Assembly (NCBI GenBank): GCA_947629275.1
Contig: CANRDG010000069.1
Coordinates: 1 to 9,262, forward strand
DNA: 9,262 nt
Source: an uncultured Clostridia bacterium
Lineage (GTDB): Bacteria > Bacillota > Clostridia > Oscillospirales > Ruminococcaceae
Direction: 5' to 3'
Part shown: positions 6,073 to 9,262 of the stretch, piece by piece
Layout of the letters: every line of letters begins with the position of its first letter
Numbering within the stretch: the stretch's first letter is position 1
The notes under the pieces: generated by a model
The model's database searches: none
What the model saw: the letters and a program-made list of their open reading frames with translations, nothing else
What the model was told of the DNA's origin: nothing
Translations under genes and position numbers: made by a program

Positions 6073-8091
6073 TCAGTTTTCCTCCGGTATAAGGGTGATA
6101 ATTTCTTTGAACGGCATACAAATGTCGTCGCATTCTTTCGCCCTGTGATGCTCCAGTATCATCTTTGCCGCGTTCTGCATAGCCGGGAAGCCCGTCCTCG
6201 TCAGCTGATTTGCATAAATAACAACATTTACACCGCGCGCCTTGAATTCTTCCTCCGTTACCGTGTTGAACGAAGTCGGAACAACAACTATCGGCGTGGT
6301 CTTGTCTTTCTCGCGGAAAAGCTCAACGAATTTGAATATTTCATCGGGCTCTTTCTGTCTGCTGTGTATCATAATAGCGTCTGCGCCTGCTTCCGTAAAC
6401 GCAAAAGCTCTTTCCAGAGCGTCGTCCATGCCTCTTTCCAGAATAAGGCTCTCGATCCTCGCGCATATCATAAAATCAGCCGTTTTCTGTGCCTTTTTGC
6501 CTGCCCTTATCTTCTCGCAGAAATCGGGTATGTCAGCCTGAGTCTGTTTTACCTCCGTGCCAAAAAGGCTGTTCTTTTTCAGACCCGTCTTGTCCTCTAT
6601 TATCACCATCGAAACGCCCATGCGCTCCAGCGTTTTTACAGTGTATACAAAATGCTCCGTCAGTCCGCCCGTGTCACCGTCAAATATTATCGGTTTCGTC
6701 GTAACCTCCATAATGTCATCTATCGTCCTGAAACGTGAAGTCATGTCAACAAGCTCGATGTCGGGCTTACCTTTTGCCGTGCTGTCACAAAGAGAGCTTA
6801 TCCACATAGCGTCAAACTGCCTCGCTCCGCCGTCCTGATAAACTATGGTGTTCTCAGCAATAAGTCCCGTAAGTCCGCTGTGAGCTTCTATCGCAGTTAT
6901 TGTGCCTTTCATAGCAATGGCCTTTTTCAGCCTGCCCCTGCGCATATCCGGCATAGAAAGATCAGCCCTTGCCCTCTTTTCAAGCTCCTTGAATTTATCC
7001 CCCGACGAGTACGGAAATTCTACCAGCCTGCCGCCGTATCCTGCCAGTATCGACGTCACTTCATCGCGTATAGGCCGCTGAAATCCCTCCGTCCAGTCGT
7101 CGCCGTGTACAACAAAATCGGGGCGCAGCTTTTCAAGATTCTCTCTGTAGCTCAGGGTCTTCTGCTCCACAACATTATGAACACCGCTTATGCTCTCAAA
7201 CATCGCCTTTCTTTCCGAAAACGGCAAAAGCGGAAATCTCTTGTAGCTTGCCACAGCCTCGTCCGAAAGTACGCCTATCGTAAGCTTTCCAAGGCGAGCA
7301 GCTTTCTTTATTATCGAGATGTGACCGCTGTGTATCATGTCAGCCGAAAAGCACATATATACTTTTCTGTTCTCTATCTCTTTCAGCTTTGAAGAAACCA
7401 CCGCAAGATCGCTCGGATCGTCTATCTCAGCGCACAGCCTGTCGGCAAAGTCCAAAGGATAAATGTTTTTGCCCTCCAGCTCGTTCAGAGCATTTTCAGC
7501 ATAGCACTTTTTCTTTGCCTCGTCGCCGCTCTCGCAGTAAGCCGTAATAGCTCCCAGCCACCTGTTCCAGTCGTCTTTCAAAAGCTTGTAAAGAGGCTGC
7601 GCCGCATATGCATCGTTGAAAAACTCAATGCCTACCTTTTCTATCTTTCCGTCTTTTATTACCGCCTTGAAGTCTTTTTCGGGCAAAGGCAAAGTCGAGC
7701 TTACCGTCATGCAGCTGTTCTCGCTCTCTATAACTTCGTCAAATACCGAATTTTCAAACACAAGATCGCCGTGCATCAGCAGTACGTCTTTGTCTTTCAG
7801 ATACTCGCGCGCGCAGTATATCGAGTAAATGTAATTTGTCTTGTCGTAAACAGGGTTTTTAACGAAAGTTATCTTTACCGGCATATCCAGCTCTTTGCAG
7901 TAATTTGCCAAAACGCCGTCAAACGCACCCGTCGTCATAACTACTTCTTCAATGCCTGCATCAGAAATAAGTTTCAGCTGCCTGTTCAGTATAGTTTCCT
8001 TGCCCGAGATCTCCGTCATGCATTTCGGGTGTTCCGAAGTCAGTACGCCCATGCGGCTGCCAAGCCCCGAATTTAGGATCAATGCGATCAT
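6073..8091 (-). CDS. pepM: Three-domain phosphoenolpyruvate mutase with two nucleotidyltransferase-like domains
   Basis: A 672-residue fusion, first gene of the phosphonate operon (pepM, also aepX). Residues about 1-235 form a LicC/PntC-like sugar-type nucleotidyltransferase: LNSGLGSRM (6-14), PKCM with K23, a metal-binding GD at 108-109, and EIDDPSDL at 222-229. Residues about 243-378 form a cytidylyltransferase-like domain with HSGH (254-257) and VVHGDDW (327-333), resembling TagD and the N-terminal domain of Fom1. The late RTxxISTT motif of that fold is not recognisable; PYSSGDK occurs near its place. Residues about 385-672 are phosphoenolpyruvate mutase: DGDTGG (471-476) for Mg and the diagnostic EDKTGLKKNS (499-508). 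The mutase isomerises phosphoenolpyruvate to phosphonopyruvate; the front domains probably make a CMP-activated product. AAAGGAG lies about nine bases before the ATG. Confidence 0.95.
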   Translation of the reverse strand: MIALILNSGLGSRMGVLTSEHPKCMTEISGKETILNRQLKLISDAGIEEVVMTTGAFDGVLANYCKELDMPVKITFVKNPVYDKTNYIYSIYCAREYLKDKDVLLMHGDLVFENSVFDEVIESENSCMTVSSTLPLPEKDFKAVIKDGKIEKVGIEFFNDAYAAQPLYKLLKDDWNRWLGAITAYCESGDEAKKKCYAENALNELEGKNIYPLDFADRLCAEIDDPSDLAVVSSKLKEIENRKVYMCFSADMIHSGHISIIKKAARLGKLTIGVLSDEAVASYKRFPLLPFSERKAMFESISGVHNVVEQKTLSYRENLEKLRPDFVVHGDDWTEGFQRPIRDEVTSILAGYGGRLVEFPYSSGDKFKELEKRARADLSMPDMRRGRLKKAIAMKGTITAIEAHSGLTGLIAENTIVYQDGGARQFDAMWISSLCDSTAKGKPDIELVDMTSRFRTIDDIMEVTTKPIIFDGDTGGLTEHFVYTVKTLERMGVSMVIIEDKTGLKKNSLFGTEVKQTQADIPDFCEKIRAGKKAQKTADFMICARIESLILERGMDDALERAFAFTEAGADAIMIHSRQKEPDEIFKFVELFREKDKTTPIVVVPTSFNTVTEEEFKARGVNVVIYANQLTRTGFPAMQNAAKMILEHHRAKECDDICMPFKEIITLIPEEN

Positions 8092-8122
8092 TTTGTAAAA
8101 CTCCTTTGTTTTTTATTAAAGT

Positions 8123-8159
8123 TAAGTCAAATACTTACGTCAGGTATGCATAATATACC
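8123..8159. repeat. Two short inverted repeats in the pepM leader
   Basis: TAAGT/ACTTA (8123-8127 and 8133-8137) and GGTAT/ATACC (8143-8147 and 8155-8159) are 5-bp inverted repeats in the predicted untranslated leader of pepM, just downstream of its promoter. They could be operator half-sites or weak hairpins. In such AT-rich DNA they could also arise by chance. Confidence 0.25.
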
Positions 8160-8171
8160 ATTATAAGTTAT

Positions 8172-8200
8172 AGTATATCACATAAAGATGTATTTTTCAA
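8172..8200 (-). promoter_or_regulatory. Predicted sigma-A promoter for the phosphonate operon
   Basis: On the minus strand, TTGAAA (8200-8195) is followed after 17 bases by TATACT (8177-8172), with a TG one base before the -10 (extended -10). Transcription would begin near 8165 and leave a leader of about 73 bases before pepM. The three genes behind it are nearly contiguous, so one transcript is likely. Confidence 0.65.
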
Positions 8201-8226
8201 TAGCGGAAAATGATTTTTTTGATACT

Positions 8227-8265
8227 TTGACCATTTGTGTATCGCCGCTCTTGACTATTTGACTA
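8227..8265 (+). repeat. TTGACYA direct repeats overlapping the parA promoter
   Basis: TTGACCA at 8227-8233 and TTGACTA at 8251-8257 and 8259-8265. The last two are eight bases apart, and the first of them forms the parA -35 box. A related TTGACTTA reads on the minus strand at 8130-8123. This may be a binding site for a regulator or simply recurring -35-like sequence. Confidence 0.25.
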
Positions 8266-8279
8266 AAATGTAGTATAAT
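8251..8279 (+). promoter_or_regulatory. Predicted sigma-A promoter for parA-parB
   Basis: TTGACT (8251-8256) and a perfect TATAAT (8274-8279) are separated by 17 bases. The start site should be near 8286, giving a short leader of about 28 bases to the preferred parA start. The promoter shows that parA-parB is independently transcribed here rather than from the upstream gidB-type operon seen in many relatives. Confidence 0.8.
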
Positions 8280-8300
8280 AAAATGTAAATATTTTTGAAA

Positions 8301-8307
8301 AGAGGTG
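8301..8307 (+). promoter_or_regulatory. Ribosome binding site that decides the parA start
   Basis: AGAGGTG lies six bases before a TTG codon at 8314-8316 and physically includes the alternative GTG start at 8305-8307, so it can only serve the TTG. Confidence 0.65.
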
Positions 8308-8313
8308 TGGCAG

Positions 8314-9084
8314 TTGGGCAAAGTTATCGCCGTTTCAAACCAGAAAGGCGGCGTTGGCAAGACCACTACCGTCGTAAATCTCGCGGCAGCGCTGGGTCTT
8401 AAAGGCAAAAAAGTGCTTATTATAGACCTCGATCCGCAGGGAAATACCACCACCAGCCTCGGCGTTTCAAAAAAAAGTATACGCTATACCTCTTATGACG
8501 TTTTGGTAGAGCAGTGCCGCGTGTTTGAAGCAGTCGTTTCAACGCAGTTTCGCGGAATAAGTATCATTCCTGCCACAAAAGACCTAGCAGGCGCGGCAGT
8601 CGAGCTTATCGACGAAAAAGACAGAGCAGGTTTTCTGAAAAAACAACTGGCATATGTCCGCGACGATTATGACTTTGTGCTTATAGACTGCGCACCTTCA
8701 CTGGATATTATTACAATAAATGCCCTAACCGCCGCAGATTCCGCTCTGATACCCATACAGTGTGAATTTTTGTCGCTCGAGGGTCTCTCGGAACTTATGG
8801 ATACCATTAAAAGAATACGTAAAAGCAGTAATCCAGACCTTTCTGTAGAAGGCATACTCTATACCATGTATGTCGGCAGATATAAGCTTACCGAGCAGGT
8901 CGCTGCGGAAGTCGATAAATATTTCAAAAAGGACGTCTTTAATACCGTCATACCGCGCAGTGTAGCCATTTCAGAAGCGCCAAGTTTCGGTATGCCTATA
9001 ATGTATTACGATAAAAAGTCCAAAGGCGCAAAAGCCTATGAAGAACTCGCAAAAGAAATTCTTAAACGGGAAAAGGTACGGTGA
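8314..9084 (+). CDS. parA: Chromosome partitioning ATPase ParA/Soj
   Basis: ParA/Soj/MinD-type P-loop ATPase, 256 residues from a TTG start. It begins MGKVIAVSNQKGGVGKTT, with the deviant Walker A motif KGGVGKTT at 11-18, the A' segment DLDPQGN at 38-44 and the Walker B region FVLIDCAPSL at 121-130. These proteins bind DNA non-specifically in the ATP form and act with ParB to separate replication origins; Soj also modulates DnaA. The longer GTG start at 8305 would add Met-Trp-Gln, but the ribosome binding site and the usual MGKVI family start favour TTG. It has its own promoter and is followed after 11 bases by parB. No recognisable parS site (GTTTCACGTGAAAC type) was seen in the window. Confidence 0.96.
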   Translation: MGKVIAVSNQKGGVGKTTTVVNLAAALGLKGKKVLIIDLDPQGNTTTSLGVSKKSIRYTSYDVLVEQCRVFEAVVSTQFRGISIIPATKDLAGAAVELIDEKDRAGFLKKQLAYVRDDYDFVLIDCAPSLDIITINALTAADSALIPIQCEFLSLEGLSELMDTIKRIRKSSNPDLSVEGILYTMYVGRYKLTEQVAAEVDKYFKKDVFNTVIPRSVAISEAPSFGMPIMYYDKKSKGAKAYEELAKEILKREKVR

Positions 9085-9095
9085 GATAATATCGC

Positions 9096-9262
9096 ATGAA
9101 AAAGAAGAAACTGGGAAAAGGTCTTAATGCCCTGCTCGAACTGTATGACGATAACGAAGAAACAACAGCCGATGAAAATGTCGAAAACAGTGATAAAACA
9201 GAAGCCGAAAAAGGCGTAGCTATGCTCAGAACTTCGCTTATAGAGCCCGACAGAAAACAGCC
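9096..9262 (+). CDS. parB: Chromosome partitioning protein ParB/Spo0J, N-terminal fragment
   Basis: The reading frame is open from the ATG at 9096 to the window edge, giving 55 residues. It starts MKKKKLGKGLNALLELYDD, the conserved ParB beginning (LGKGLxALL) thought to engage ParA and stimulate its ATPase. An acidic, low-complexity linker follows, then LIEPDRKQP, which matches the start of the CTP-binding ParB core (I-x-P-x-x-x-Q-P). The centromere-binding helix-turn-helix and dimerisation regions lie outside the window. GGTGAG across the parA stop lies about ten bases upstream and may act as ribosome binding site, implying coupling with parA. Confidence 0.93.
   Translation, partial: MKKKKLGKGLNALLELYDDNEETTADENVENSDKTEAEKGVAMLRTSLIEPDRKQ

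Noticed and set aside
6049..6738. Plus-strand open frame of 229 codons opposite pepM
   Set aside because: It is an antisense shadow of the phosphoenolpyruvate mutase domain, with no family resemblance and no ribosome binding site of note.
6729..6744. parS-like string TGAAACGTGAAGTCA
   Set aside because: It is not palindromic and departs from the GTTTCACGTGAAAC consensus at too many positions.
8123..8159. Riboswitch in the pepM leader
   Set aside because: The leader is only about 73 bases with two 5-bp stems and no known aptamer motif, so it is reported only as weak inverted repeats.
1..9262. Insertion sequences, integrases, tRNA genes and CRISPR arrays
   Set aside because: None was seen on either strand. 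The phosphonate operon has no visible mobile-element scar at its borders.

Overview
The window looks like the origin-proximal region of a low- to mid-GC Firmicute. The best guess is a clostridial, Ruminococcus/Oscillospiraceae-like bacterium. The evidence is the classic divergent dnaA | rpmH-rnpA-yidD-yidC-jag order, the clostridial style of YidC and Jag, AGGAG/GAGGTG-type ribosome binding sites, and a parA-parB pair at the right edge. The genus is inference; no marker gene was compared.

Layout. 1-122 (minus): the first 40 codons of dnaA. 123-603: an AT-rich gap with a good dnaA promoter (minus) and a near-perfect rpmH promoter (plus), but no DnaA-box cluster. 604-3754 (plus): rpmH, a strong stem-loop terminator/attenuator, then the compact rnpA-yidD-yidC-jag set. 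A bidirectional terminator at 3771-3798 separates these from a convergent minus-strand operon. 3808-8091 (minus): a three-gene phosphonate biosynthesis operon, transcribed pepM, then an iron-type alcohol dehydrogenase, then phosphonopyruvate decarboxylase. 8092-8313: a divergent control region with one promoter for each side. 8314-9262 (plus): parA (soj) and the start of parB (spo0J).

How the genes work together. rpmH to jag supply ribosomal protein L34, the RNase P protein, membrane-insertion factors YidD and YidC, and the RNA-binding protein Jag/KhpB. The phosphonate operon should convert phosphoenolpyruvate to phosphonopyruvate (PepM), then phosphonoacetaldehyde (Ppd), then 2-hydroxyethylphosphonate (Fe-ADH). 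The PepM protein also carries two different nucleotidyltransferase-like domains, which suggests the phosphonate is activated as a CMP ester for transfer to a surface polymer or lipid. No transferase that would use it is present in the window.

Most notable points: (1) the phosphonate operon lies where mnmE-mnmG-rsmG usually separate jag from parA; (2) the three-domain architecture of PepM; (3) YidC has a roughly 160-residue extracytoplasmic insertion with a textbook EF-hand calcium loop.
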